A stretch of DNA of 64,000 nucleotides, taken from UBA5336 sp038526245. GTDB taxonomy: Bacteria > Pseudomonadota > Alphaproteobacteria > Caulobacterales > Hyphomonadaceae. The translations under genes were made by a program, and so were the position numbers. Positions within the stretch are counted from its first letter, which is position 1, and every line of letters starts with the position of its first letter. The stretch lies in the NCBI GenBank assembly GCA_038526245.1, contig JBCBGZ010000008.1:14385-78384 (forward strand), read 5' to 3'. Below the pieces are notes generated by a model that searched no databases, was not told the DNA's origin, and saw only the letters and a program-made list of their open reading frames with translations. This document shows positions 41,562 to 50,269 of this stretch, one piece after another.

Positions 41562-42626
41562 ATGTCGAATTCTCTGTCGAAACACGCCGCCCACTTTCAC
41601 AAACAGGCCGAATGGTGCGAGCGGCTCGGCTCACCGTTCAATGCGGCTTTGCTGCGAGGCCTTGCGGCGCAACTTGGCGATGGTTCTGTTCTCGACAGTC
41701 TTCTAAGCGGTGACGCGCCGCTTGAGCCCAACGCGGCGGATGCGGGCCCGTTACGTGCCGCTGGTGCGCTCCACGCCCTGGTTCTGTCTGGGAAAGATGA
41801 GGCGCTTGCTCGGCAATATCCGGCCCAGCGCCCCGATTGGGACATGATCGAAACACTCCCGGCTGTCTACGCGGCGTTGGAGAGCCACCGGGACTGGGTG
41901 GCGGCGTTCCTCAAAAACACACCCCAGACCAACGAAACCCGCCGCTCAATCGCGCTCCTGCCGGGGTTTGCAGCATTGGAGGGATCGCTCCATCTGCTCG
42001 AAATCGGCGCCAGTGCGGGCCTGAACCAGCATTGGGACGCGTTCGGGTACCACGGAGGCCACTGGACGCGTGACGGTGCGCCCGGTGCCCCGGTCATCTC
42101 CAGCGCGTGGGAGGGTGCGGCCCCGGCTCTTCCCGCGATGTTCCAGATTGAAAGCCGGAAGGCCTGTGACCAGTCACCACTGGACATAGAAGACCCGGAC
42201 GCGCGCCTTGCGCTTCAGGCGTATATCTGGCCCGACCAGACCGACAGGCTTGAGCGCGTTCGCGCCGCGATGGAATTGGCTCGGCGCCGCGGGGTCTCCG
42301 TGGACAAGGCTGATGCTGCCGACTGGTTGGAGACCCAGTTGGCAGGCCTGCTCCCCGTTGGCACCACGGTGATTTACCATTCCATTGCGTGGCAATACTT
42401 CGACCGGGAAACCCATGAGCGGGCTTCCACCGCTATTGAGAGAGCCGGTGCGGGGGCCAATGAGACCCAGCGCCTTGCCTGGCTCCGATTCGAACCAGAG
42501 CGGGTTTTTGTCCCCGACGGCAGTTCCAATGTCCATCCGGTTGACCTTGTCACCTGGCCGGGCGGGCACCGCCGCGTGATCGCCCATGCAGATCCCCACG
42601 GCCGCAAGATCACCATTGCCTCTTGA
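41562..42626 (+). CDS. DUF2332 family protein
   Basis: The 354-residue cytosolic protein matches DUF2332 (FHKQAEWCERLGSPFNAALLRGLA; LEIGASAGLNQHWDAF; VIYHSIAWQYF; WPGGHRRVIAHADPHG). LEIGASAGLN resembles a nucleotide- or SAM-binding turn, but no activity is known. It starts 14 nt after cysH and is probably cotranscribed. Confidence 0.88.
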   Translation: MSNSLSKHAAHFHKQAEWCERLGSPFNAALLRGLAAQLGDGSVLDSLLSGDAPLEPNAADAGPLRAAGALHALVLSGKDEALARQYPAQRPDWDMIETLPAVYAALESHRDWVAAFLKNTPQTNETRRSIALLPGFAALEGSLHLLEIGASAGLNQHWDAFGYHGGHWTRDGAPGAPVISSAWEGAAPALPAMFQIESRKACDQSPLDIEDPDARLALQAYIWPDQTDRLERVRAAMELARRRGVSVDKADAADWLETQLAGLLPVGTTVIYHSIAWQYFDRETHERASTAIERAGAGANETQRLAWLRFEPERVFVPDGSSNVHPVDLVTWPGGHRRVIAHADPHGRKITIAS

Positions 42627-42684
42627 TCGCGGCGTTGTGAGGTCCACCCTCTTGGGGCAGTGGAAAGCAAGCCGGAGCTAAACT

Positions 42685-43212
42685 ATGCAGCGCGCGCGGA
42701 AGATCGTCAAAATCCTGCACACGGTCGCTGCTGGCGGCCTGATCGGCGGACTCGCGGCCTATATGGTGCTTCTGGTGGTCGCCACGCCGACCGATGCTGC
42801 CGCCTATGCAGGCTTGCGAGCATCTCTTGAGATCGTCAGCGGATACATTCTGGTCCCGTCTCTCGCGATTGGTCTCTTGTCGGGACTTGTTTCGATGCTG
42901 GTTCACACGCCCTTTCTCGACAAAGGCTGGGTCTGGTTCAAGGCGCTACTGGGAATACTGATGTTCAAGGGTGTTCTGACCATCGACAGCGCCAAGGCAG
43001 ACTATGCTGCTGACCTATCCAGCCAGATTGCTGCGGGAACGGCGCCAGCTGACGCTCTGCAATCCCTGCTTGGCCTGGAGTGGTGGACCTGTGTTGGTGT
43101 TATGGTGGTCGCAATCGCCAATGTGGTTTTAGGCGTTTGGCGCCCAAACCGGTTCATGCCGCGCACAAAGCCAACGGAACCCGTTGGCCCCAGCGCGGCG
43201 CCGGCTGAGTAA
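42685..43212 (+). CDS. Four-helix membrane protein (DUF2269-like)
   Basis: The 175-residue inner-membrane protein has four hydrophobic helices at about residues 10-30 (VAAGGLIGGLAAYMVLLVV), 48-75 (ISG.ILVPSLAIGLLSGLV), 85-100 and 130-150. The layout and the histidine in LHTVAAG suggest the DUF2269 family. Function is unknown. The first ATG after the DUF2332 gene was taken as start. Confidence 0.78.
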   Translation: MQRARKIVKILHTVAAGGLIGGLAAYMVLLVVATPTDAAAYAGLRASLEIVSGYILVPSLAIGLLSGLVSMLVHTPFLDKGWVWFKALLGILMFKGVLTIDSAKADYAADLSSQIAAGTAPADALQSLLGLEWWTCVGVMVVAIANVVLGVWRPNRFMPRTKPTEPVGPSAAPAE

Positions 43213-43245
43213 CGCTTTTGACAAAATTCGTCTAAGCACAACGCC

Positions 43246-44373
43246 ATGACGCCCGAAGACCATCTGAAATCCCATGCAGGGGAGCTCGGCTTTAATGATT
43301 GCCGGATTGCCCGGGCGGATTTTCCCTGGGAGGCAGGCTCTCGGCTTTCAGCCTTTGTCGAAGCGGGTCGCCATGGCGATATGGTCTGGTTTGAAGATAC
43401 GCTTGAACGGCGCCAGGCGCCGACAGCGATGTGGCCTGAGGTCAAGTCAGCCGTGATGGTCGCCATGACCTACGGGCCTGACCATGATCCCATGGACAAT
43501 CTCGCCGCGCGCGACCGGGGCAATATCTCCGTTTATGCCCGGGGGGCCGATTACCATGACCTCCTCAAGAAGCGCTTGAAGCAGCTCGCACGTGGATTCG
43601 CCGAACGCACCGGCGAAGGCGTGAAAGTGTTCGTTGATACGGCGCCGCTCATGGAGAAGCCCCTGGCCGCCCGCGCCGGCCTTGGTTGGCAGGGCAAGCA
43701 CACGAACCTCGTCTCGCGGTCGCTTGGCAACTGGACGTTTCTTGGCGCAATGCTGACCACGGCAGAGCTTACGCCCGACGCCGCCGAAATTGACCATTGT
43801 GGCTCGTGTCGTGCGTGTTTGGTTTCCTGTCCGACGGACGCTTTCCCTGCGCCATACCAACTCGATGCGAGGCGCTGCATCTCTTACCTTACCATTGAGC
43901 ACAAAGGGCATGTTCCAAGGGAATTCCGCGCCGCCATGGGCAATCGCATCTATGGGTGTGATGATTGCCTTGCCGTCTGCCCCTGGAACAAGTTCGCCCA
44001 GCAGGCCCGCGAAGCCAGATTGAAGGCGCGGAGCGCTGCGACACTACCAGAGCTCACAAGTCTTTCCGCCTTGGACGACGAGACGTTCCGGGCCTATTTC
44101 AGCGGCTCCCCGATCAAGCGAACAGGCCGGGACCGGTTCATCCGCAACGTGGTGATCGCTATTGGAAACAGCGGCTCAGCGACCCTGGTGCAGGCCCTGC
44201 TGCCGCGCCTTTCTGACGAGTCCGGCCTTGTGCGCGGGGCTGCAGTCTGGGCCTTGTCGCGCCTTGATGCTGACATGTTTCAGCGCGAGAGGGCCGCGCG
44301 CGAGCCTTTAGAGGACGATCTGGATGTCAGAGCCGAATGGCAAGCCGCCGCCAGCGATCTGGACATGGTTTAG
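43246..44373 (+). CDS. queG: Epoxyqueuosine reductase QueG
   Basis: The 375-residue cobalamin- and iron-sulfur enzyme makes queuosine in tRNA. The two 4Fe-4S clusters use CGSCRACLVSCP and CDDCLAVCPWNKF. Family motifs GLGWQGKHTNLVSR and a C-terminal HEAT-like repeat are present. Its B12 cofactor links it with the cobalamin uptake genes further on. The end overlaps mtgA by 50 nt. Confidence 0.95.
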   Translation: MTPEDHLKSHAGELGFNDCRIARADFPWEAGSRLSAFVEAGRHGDMVWFEDTLERRQAPTAMWPEVKSAVMVAMTYGPDHDPMDNLAARDRGNISVYARGADYHDLLKKRLKQLARGFAERTGEGVKVFVDTAPLMEKPLAARAGLGWQGKHTNLVSRSLGNWTFLGAMLTTAELTPDAAEIDHCGSCRACLVSCPTDAFPAPYQLDARRCISYLTIEHKGHVPREFRAAMGNRIYGCDDCLAVCPWNKFAQQAREARLKARSAATLPELTSLSALDDETFRAYFSGSPIKRTGRDRFIRNVVIAIGNSGSATLVQALLPRLSDESGLVRGAAVWALSRLDADMFQRERAAREPLEDDLDVRAEWQAAASDLDMV

Positions 44374-45061
44374 GGCGCGCCCGACGCGCTGGCTAAAGCG
44401 GTTGGCCGTCGCCTTGTTGGTCTATGTCGCTGGCCTGCATCTCTATGCCCTCGCTCTAACGGTTCTGCCGGCACCGGGAACCATTTTGATGGCCCAGCGC
44501 AGTTTCAGTGAAGAAACGATCTGGCGAAACATCACGCCGCTTGAAGAGATCAGCCCGAATGTTGTCCGCGCCGTGATCGCTGCCGAGGATACGGGCTTTT
44601 GTAGCCATTCTGGGGTTGATTTCGAAGCTGTCCGGATCGCGTGGACGGAATGGCGCGCGGGGGAGGGCCTGCGCGGCGCATCCACGATTTCGCAGCAAAC
44701 CGCCAAGAACCTGTTCTTCTGGAATGGGGGAGGCCTGCCGCGAAAAGCCGGTGATGCCTGGATGGCCCTGGTCACCGACACGGTTTGGGGCAAGCGCCGG
44801 GTGATGGAGCATTATCTGAACGTTGCTGAATGGGGCGACGGAATTTTCGGCATCGAGGCAGCTGCGCGGTTGCGATTCAACAAGCGGGCAGGGGACCTTA
44901 CTCAGCGCGAGGCGGCGCTTCTGGCTGCGGTCTTGCCCAATCCCAATCGCTGGCGCGTTGACCCGCCCGGCCCCTATGTGCGCTCACGCGCTGCCACCAT
45001 CCAAGCCCGTATGGGCGTTGTGCGCCGGGACGGGCTCGATGCGTGCGTTCTCGGCGATTAG
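44324..45061 (+). CDS. mtgA: Monofunctional peptidoglycan glycosyltransferase MtgA
   Basis: The 245-residue enzyme polymerises lipid II in the periplasm. It is anchored by an N-terminal helix (LAVALLVYVAGLHLYALAL). Motifs of the GT51 fold are AAEDTGFCSHSGVDFEA (catalytic Glu), GASTISQQTAKNLFFW and EHYLNVAEWGDGIFGIEAAA. No transpeptidase domain follows. Its stop overlaps the convergent next gene by four nucleotides. Confidence 0.95.
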   Translation: MSEPNGKPPPAIWTWFRARPTRWLKRLAVALLVYVAGLHLYALALTVLPAPGTILMAQRSFSEETIWRNITPLEEISPNVVRAVIAAEDTGFCSHSGVDFEAVRIAWTEWRAGEGLRGASTISQQTAKNLFFWNGGGLPRKAGDAWMALVTDTVWGKRRVMEHYLNVAEWGDGIFGIEAAARLRFNKRAGDLTQREAALLAAVLPNPNRWRVDPPGPYVRSRAATIQARMGVVRRDGLDACVLGD

Positions 45062-45900
45062 GGAATGAACACCGTATAGACGATTTCGGCTTCGGCATCG
45101 AAAACACCGTCTGCCAGATCCACATCTCCAGAATTGTAACGGTAGCGAATATCGAACCGCACCGATTGCTCTGCGAGCGTCCCGCGGCTGGCAGCTGTGC
45201 GTTGGTTGCCGCGGAAAACAGGCCGCGATGTCGTCCAGTTGGAAAACCGCCGTCCATTCATGCGTCGCCCGCCGGTCACGCCGTTTGAATGTGGAAACTG
45301 CGCAGCGCTGCCAAAGGGCAGGCCATCGTCGCCAGAAACGGTGACGCCATCAAAGTAAGCGCGCATACGATTCATCTGGTCTGCGGTTGTGTCTCCTATG
45401 GGGGTCGCGATGCCATCAATCGAAAACGGTACATTCGAAGCAACATAGAAGCTGGAGAAGATCTCCATGCGGCGCGTATTGATGTCGCTGTTCCCGCGAA
45501 TACGGAAGGGCGCGAACGTATCGTTCACATCCATGACACCGCTGCCATCCACATCCGTGTTGAAGCCGCCGCCGGGGATGCGCTGGATCCTCAACGGAGC
45601 GCCCTGTTCATCAGCGATCGAGTTGTCGAAATAGGTCAGCGAGCCGGTCACGACGGTCCGTGCATCTGCACCCGCGATCAGGTCCGTATCGCCCGATGCG
45701 ACAGCGTTGTTGCCCGTACCGGTATCAATAATGAAATCAGAAACGATGGGTGAGGTGCCGGTCTCGTCTGCAGCCCACACGACAACAGCGCCCTGGACAC
45801 GGAAGCCCGGGCGATCCACGATCTCTGCTGTTGCCTCCGGCGCGCTGGTCAGCATCAGGGCTGTTATGGCGCCGAGGGCGGCTGGCTTTTGAAAACACAT
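45058..45900 (-). CDS. Secreted protein with a DxDxSGxxDxND calcium-type loop
   Basis: The 280-residue product has a signal peptide (to about residue 25, TAE). The mature chain is rich in Thr, Asn, Asp and Gly, with beta-like texture. It holds one dockerin/EF-like loop, TDVDGSGVMDVNDTFAPF. I recognise no family. It may be an exported adhesin- or surface-layer-type protein. It is divergent from purA by 175 nt. Confidence 0.7.
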   Translation of the reverse strand: MCFQKPAALGAITALMLTSAPEATAEIVDRPGFRVQGAVVVWAADETGTSPIVSDFIIDTGTGNNAVASGDTDLIAGADARTVVTGSLTYFDNSIADEQGAPLRIQRIPGGGFNTDVDGSGVMDVNDTFAPFRIRGNSDINTRRMEIFSSFYVASNVPFSIDGIATPIGDTTADQMNRMRAYFDGVTVSGDDGLPFGSAAQFPHSNGVTGGRRMNGRRFSNWTTSRPVFRGNQRTAASRGTLAEQSVRFDIRYRYNSGDVDLADGVFDAEAEIVYTVFIP

Positions 45901-46075
45901 AAAGTGCCCCTCTCAGCCCACCACTCAATCATGTAAGCCCTGAAATACCGTGCGCGGGCGAGCACAAATCTCTTTGGTCTGATTAACCTTGATTGCGCCA
46001 TCGCCGACCGGCTTGCCAAAACTGTGCGAACATGCGTCTTTGCGCGGCTTTGAGAGTAAGCGCGAAGGAGCCGAG

Positions 46076-47371
46076 ATGGCAGGCGTGGTCGTTGTAGGGG
46101 CCCAATGGGGCGATGAGGGCAAAGGCAAGATTGTCGATTGGCTCAGCCACCGGGCAGATGTCATCGTGCGCTTCCAGGGCGGGCACAATGCGGGCCACAC
46201 CCTCGTCATTGGCAACAAGACCTTCAAGCTTCATTTGCTGCCGTCCGGCGTGGTGCGCGGCGGCAAACTCTCGGTCATCGGAAACGGTGTCGTCGTCGAC
46301 CCTTGGCAGTTTCTCTCCGAGATTGAGGGGATGGCCCGTGAAGGCGTAACCCTCGGCCCTGACGACCTCATCCTGGCCGACAATGCCAGTATCATCCTGC
46401 CATGGCACAAAGACATTGACGCAGCCCGTGAGGGCGCCCTTGGCGATGCGAAGATCGGGACCACCAAGCGCGGCATTGGCCCGGCTTATGAAGACCGGGT
46501 CGGGCGCCGGGCCATTCGTGTGGCCGACCTGGCCGATCCGGCCGCTTTGGACCTGAAGATCGAGCGTTTGCTGGCTCACCACCGGCCCCTCCGCACGGGC
46601 CTTGGCCTCGGCGAGCCAGATGGCGCGGCGCTAAAGGCCGATCTCCTGGCTCTGGCGCCGAAGATCCTGCCATATGCCCAGCCGGTCTGGCGAAAATTGT
46701 CCGACAGTGTGCAGCTTGGACGCCGCATCCTGTTCGAAGGCGCGCAGGGGGTCATGCTGGATGTGGACCACGGTACTTATCCTTTCGTGACCAGTTCCAA
46801 CGTGGTGGCAGGCGCGGCCGCGGCGGGCTCCGGCGTGGGACCGAATGCCATCAGTTATGTCCTTGGTCTCGCCAAGGCGTACACGACACGGGTGGGCGCG
46901 GGACCGTTCCCGACGGAACTGGAAGATGAGATTGGCCAACGCCTGGGCGAGCGTGGCCATGAATTCGGAACGACCACAGGCAGGGCGCGCCGCTGTGGGT
47001 GGTTCGACGCGGTGATGGTGCGCCAGGCTTGCGCCACTTCGGGCATAAGCGGCCTGGCTCTCACCAAGCTGGATGTGCTCGACGGGTTCGACGAGATCCG
47101 CGTCTGCACCGGCTACAGGCTGGGTGATCAGATACTCGATCACTTCCCGGCCGGGATGACCGAGCAAGCTGCCGTCGAACCGATTTATGAGTCTTTGCCC
47201 GGGTGGAGCGCGAGCACGCGCGGCGCACGCGAATGGGGCCAACTCCCGGCGGAAGCGATCAAATATGTCCGCCGCCTGGAAGAGTTAGTGAAGTGCCCCA
47301 TCGCGTTGGTCTCGACCTCGCCAGAGCGCGAGGACGTGATCCTCGTGCGCGACCCCTTCGCGATGGCTTAG
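46076..47371 (+). CDS. purA: Adenylosuccinate synthetase
   Basis: The 431-residue enzyme makes adenylosuccinate from IMP and aspartate with GTP. The start is at 46076, giving the family N-terminus VVVVGAQWGDEGKGKIVDWL, which holds the P-loop. Downstream motifs are QGGHNAGHT, GIGPAYEDRVGRR and GTTTGRARRCGWFD. Length is standard. An in-frame ATG 29 codons upstream is unlikely to be used. AGGAGCCGAG precedes the chosen start. Confidence 0.97.
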   Translation: MAGVVVVGAQWGDEGKGKIVDWLSHRADVIVRFQGGHNAGHTLVIGNKTFKLHLLPSGVVRGGKLSVIGNGVVVDPWQFLSEIEGMAREGVTLGPDDLILADNASIILPWHKDIDAAREGALGDAKIGTTKRGIGPAYEDRVGRRAIRVADLADPAALDLKIERLLAHHRPLRTGLGLGEPDGAALKADLLALAPKILPYAQPVWRKLSDSVQLGRRILFEGAQGVMLDVDHGTYPFVTSSNVVAGAAAAGSGVGPNAISYVLGLAKAYTTRVGAGPFPTELEDEIGQRLGERGHEFGTTTGRARRCGWFDAVMVRQACATSGISGLALTKLDVLDGFDEIRVCTGYRLGDQILDHFPAGMTEQAAVEPIYESLPGWSASTRGAREWGQLPAEAIKYVRRLEELVKCPIALVSTSPEREDVILVRDPFAMA

Positions 47372-47454
47372 GGCGCCGCACGCTGGCCCAATAGCTGATT
47401 GATCAGAACTTGGCCCTTGCCCGCTAGGGGCGGGAACCTGAAGGCTTCGTGTTT

Positions 47455-47474
47455 GAGAATGAGTTGCATTATTC
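47455..47474 (+). promoter_or_regulatory. Fur-like box upstream of the 64-residue gene
   Basis: GAGAATGAGTTGCATTATTC resembles the GATAATGATAATCATTATC consensus bound by Fur. It lies 59 nt before the small-protein ATG. Protein binding is not shown. Confidence 0.45.
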
Positions 47475-47495
47475 GCAAAACCTGTCATCGTGTTC

Positions 47496-47510
47496 TGAGA
47501 ATGCTTCTCA
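47496..47510 (+). promoter_or_regulatory. Second Fur-like palindrome
   Basis: TGAGAA-TGC-TTCTCA is a perfect palindrome 22 nt before the ATG at 47533. It repeats the GAGAATG half-site of the upstream box. Confidence 0.45.
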
Positions 47511-47532
47511 AAACGAATGAAAGGACTTTGCC

Positions 47533-47727
47533 ATGTGTGTGCCTCTGGATCGGATGTCCCTGCTGGGTTGGCTGAAGACTCAAGTTCGGGTTGTGGAGGC
47601 CTGGCGCGAGGAATTGGCACGCCAGCCCGACATAGACCTGGCCCAGGTCCATCGGCTCGAAACGCACTACCAGTGGCTGACCAGCGAGATTTCCAAGCTT
47701 GAAAGCCGTCATATCAAGGCGGCGTAA
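47533..47727 (+). CDS. Small 64-residue protein with Fur-like upstream boxes
   Basis: An ATG with GAAAGGAC upstream opens a 64-residue frame beginning MCVPLDRMSLLGWLKTQVRVVEAWREE and continuing as amphipathic helices (VHRLETHYQWLTSEISKLES). It has no signal peptide and one cysteine near the start. The two iron-box-like sequences suggest expression under iron limitation. Its end overlaps the convergent btuD gene by 14 nt. I recognise no family. Confidence 0.65.
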   Translation: MCVPLDRMSLLGWLKTQVRVVEAWREELARQPDIDLAQVHRLETHYQWLTSEISKLESRHIKAA

Positions 47728-48472
47728 GGAGCACGCCTTCTGGCGAAATCTGGGCATTCAGGCCGAAAACAGTTCGAATCCGTTCGGGTGTAAGCGTTTT
47801 GCCGGGCGCACCATCAGCGATGATTGCACCATCCTGCATCCAGATCAGGCGCGAGGCGTAACGCGCGGCCAAGTTTAAATCGTGGAGCACAACTAGTGCC
47901 CCGCCACCCCGCGCGACGAAGCCCTGGATCAGATCTAGCGTTCGAAACTGGTGGCGCGGATCAAGGGCGGCGACAGGCTCATCGGCGACCAGCAGTGGCG
48001 CTTCTGTGGCAAAGGCGCGTGCAAAGTGCATTCGTGCGAGTTCTCCGCCAGACAGTGTATCGCTGGTTCGGTCGGCCAGTTCCGTGAGGTCTGCGGCTTT
48101 AAGCGCGCGGTCGACGGCCTCGGCATCAGAGCCTTTTAATCGTCCCGGAGCCGCACCATGGCTGAATCGCCCAAGGGCAACGATGTCGCGTACCCGGCTT
48201 GGCCAGGCGAGTGGCCGGGTCTGGGGCAGGTAGGCCACCTGTCTTGCCCGGTCCATGGCGCTGAGATCGCGCACATCCTTACCATTGAGCAAAGATTGGC
48301 CATCGTTGAGGGCGTTCAGGCCGAGGCACGCGCGGAGCAAGCTGGTCTTGCCTGCCCCATTGGGGCCGACAATTGCGACGAACTCTCCTGTCAGCAGACG
48401 GAAGCTGGCCGAACTCACCAACTGTCTTTCACCCGCGCGAACGCTTATACCTCTGGCCGCCAACTCAGTCAT
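47714..48472 (-). CDS. btuD: Cobalamin/siderophore-type ABC transporter ATP-binding protein
   Basis: The 252-residue ATPase has Walker A (GPNGAGKTS), the signature LSGGELARMHFARA and Walker B (LLVADEPVAALD). It belongs to the FecE/BtuD/HmuV class. The fourth gene of the cobalamin-riboswitch operon makes B12 uptake the likely job. I chose the ATG at 48472. It overlaps btuC by 8 nt. Confidence 0.93.
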   Translation of the reverse strand: MTELAARGISVRAGERQLVSSASFRLLTGEFVAIVGPNGAGKTSLLRACLGLNALNDGQSLLNGKDVRDLSAMDRARQVAYLPQTRPLAWPSRVRDIVALGRFSHGAAPGRLKGSDAEAVDRALKAADLTELADRTSDTLSGGELARMHFARAFATEAPLLVADEPVAALDPRHQFRTLDLIQGFVARGGGALVVLHDLNLAARYASRLIWMQDGAIIADGAPGKTLTPERIRTVFGLNAQISPEGVLLTPP

Positions 48473-49457
48473 GCAGCGCCCGCCTCTGCATGGCGATCCA
48501 GATGAAAGCTGGCGCGCCAATCAGCGCCGCCACGACGCCGAGTTTTAACTCCTGGCTGGTTGGCATCAAACGCACAGCTATGTCGGCCAGAACGAGGATT
48601 AGACCTGCCAAAAGCGCCGATGGCATGAGTGTTCGCGAGGGATCGTGTCCAACCCAGGGACGAACGAGATGGGGCGCGACAATGCCCACAAAACCAATAG
48701 CGCCGGCGAGCGCTACGGACGCTCCTGTGGCCAGCCCCGCGCCCAAGACGGTGAATATGCGTTGGTTTCGAAGATTTAGCCCCAATCCAGCGGCAGCCTC
48801 TTCACCGAGGGTGAGCGCGGAGAGGCCGCGACGTGTCGCCAGCAGGACTCCGGCCCCGACTACAAGAAAGGGGGCTGAAAAGGCGATGTCGGAATGGCCG
48901 CGATTGGCGACCGAGCCCAGCATCCAGCTGACCATGTCCGACAGGGTGAACGGGTTGGGTGCCAGATTCATGAGCAGGCTCATTAGCGCGCCCGCAAAGC
49001 TCGACAATCCAACCCCAATCAGGATCAGCGTGACGACCGATTGCGTTTTGATGGCGGCAAAAGCCAACAGTCCTGTGGCCAGAAGCGCGCCGACGATCGC
49101 TGCCAGGGGAAGCATCCAAGGCGTCAGCGCCGCCAGTCCATAATAAATTGAGACAGTTGCGGTCAGTGCTGAGGACGCCGAAACGCCGAGGACGCCGGGT
49201 TCCGCCAAGGGGTTTCGCAAGAGGCCCTGTAAGGCCGCTCCGCTGAGCCCTAGCGCTGCGCCCACGAGAAAGGCGGCCAGAGCACGTGGGAGTCGAATCT
49301 CCCAGATCACGGTCCGGTCGCCCGGCTCACCCCCGCCAAGCAGCGCCTCGAACACCCTGTCCAGTCCCATGGGAGTTGAGCCCAAGAGGCACGCAAGGAA
49401 GACGGCGAAGACACAGGCGGCGGCAAGGCCGGGTATGAGCCAGTCCGCTCGGTTCAC
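48465..49457 (-). CDS. btuC: FecCD-family permease, cobalamin uptake
   Basis: The 330-residue inner-membrane permease has about ten helices. Family motifs are RLPRALAAFLVGAALGLSGAALQGLLRNPLAEPGVLGVS and the C-terminal GAIGFVGIVAPHLVRPWVGHDPS. It overlaps btuD and btuF at both ends (4 nt at btuF), as expected for a coupled ABC operon. Confidence 0.93.
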   Translation of the reverse strand: MNRADWLIPGLAAACVFAVFLACLLGSTPMGLDRVFEALLGGGEPGDRTVIWEIRLPRALAAFLVGAALGLSGAALQGLLRNPLAEPGVLGVSASSALTATVSIYYGLAALTPWMLPLAAIVGALLATGLLAFAAIKTQSVVTLILIGVGLSSFAGALMSLLMNLAPNPFTLSDMVSWMLGSVANRGHSDIAFSAPFLVVGAGVLLATRRGLSALTLGEEAAAGLGLNLRNQRIFTVLGAGLATGASVALAGAIGFVGIVAPHLVRPWVGHDPSRTLMPSALLAGLILVLADIAVRLMPTSQELKLGVVAALIGAPAFIWIAMQRRALHD

Positions 49458-50269
49458 GGCGCCGATGTCTCTGTAAGGGCTTCAATAGCTTCGATGATGA
49501 ACCAGCCACCGCAAGCGGTCCAAGCGCCTTCAATCTCGCGCACCTCTGCAGCGTTCATGCGCGATCGAAAAACGCTGTGGCGTGCCGCACTCCAGGGGCC
49601 AGCGCCGCCTTCGAACTCGGCGAAAACAAACACGTCCGGCCCTTCATAGGCCAGTTGCTCGAGGGGGAGCGTGTGCCAGCCCGGCGTTTCAATGAAATTG
49701 TCCAGGCTCGCCTGTTCCAGGATCTCGCCGATGAGCCCACCCGGTCCCGTGGTTGCGCCGCCGGGCGTGGCGTAGAGCGCCGTTGCCGTCTCCGCGGAGT
49801 TAATTGCTGCGATCCGTGCATCGAAGTCTTCCACCACGTCGGCGCCGCGCGCTGGATGGCCCAGGCCCTTTGCCATGCGCAGCGTATTGGCTCTCACCGA
49901 TTCCAAATCGGGGGACCATCCCACTTCCAGCACTGGGATCCCCGCGCCTTCGAAGAGGGCCGTTGCACCCGGTCCGCCGCCATAAGCTCGCACCACAAGA
50001 TCAGGCTTCAGCAGAAGAACGTCCTCTGCTGATGGGCGCACCCGAGCCACATCTGCCGCGGCTTCGCGCATGAACGAAAAGTCTTTCCCGGCATCGGGCG
50101 AGACGGCGAGAATGTCGCCCGGATCGGCAAACTTCAGCACAAACTGATCCGCGCAATAGTCGAGGCTTACGATGCGCGTTGGCGTGGCCGACCGTTCCGG
50201 CGCTGGTTGGGGCGACCCGCAGGCCGTTGCCAGCCAGACGACGGGCAGAAGTGCAGTCCGCCAATCCAT
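49454..50269 (-). CDS. btuF: Substrate-binding lipoprotein, cobalamin uptake
   Basis: The 271-residue protein has a lipobox (LATACGS) and the class III solute-binding fold (RIVSLDYCADQFVLKFADPGDILAVS; KPDLVVRAYGG; ALFEGAGIPVLEVG). In a B12-riboswitch operon this is the BtuF role. Other iron-chelate binders share the fold, so identity rests on context. Confidence 0.88.
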   Translation of the reverse strand: MDWRTALLPVVWLATACGSPQPAPERSATPTRIVSLDYCADQFVLKFADPGDILAVSPDAGKDFSFMREAAADVARVRPSAEDVLLLKPDLVVRAYGGGPGATALFEGAGIPVLEVGWSPDLESVRANTLRMAKGLGHPARGADVVEDFDARIAAINSAETATALYATPGGATTGPGGLIGEILEQASLDNFIETPGWHTLPLEQLAYEGPDVFVFAEFEGGAGPWSAARHSVFRSRMNAAEVREIEGAWTACGGWFIIEAIEALTETSAP

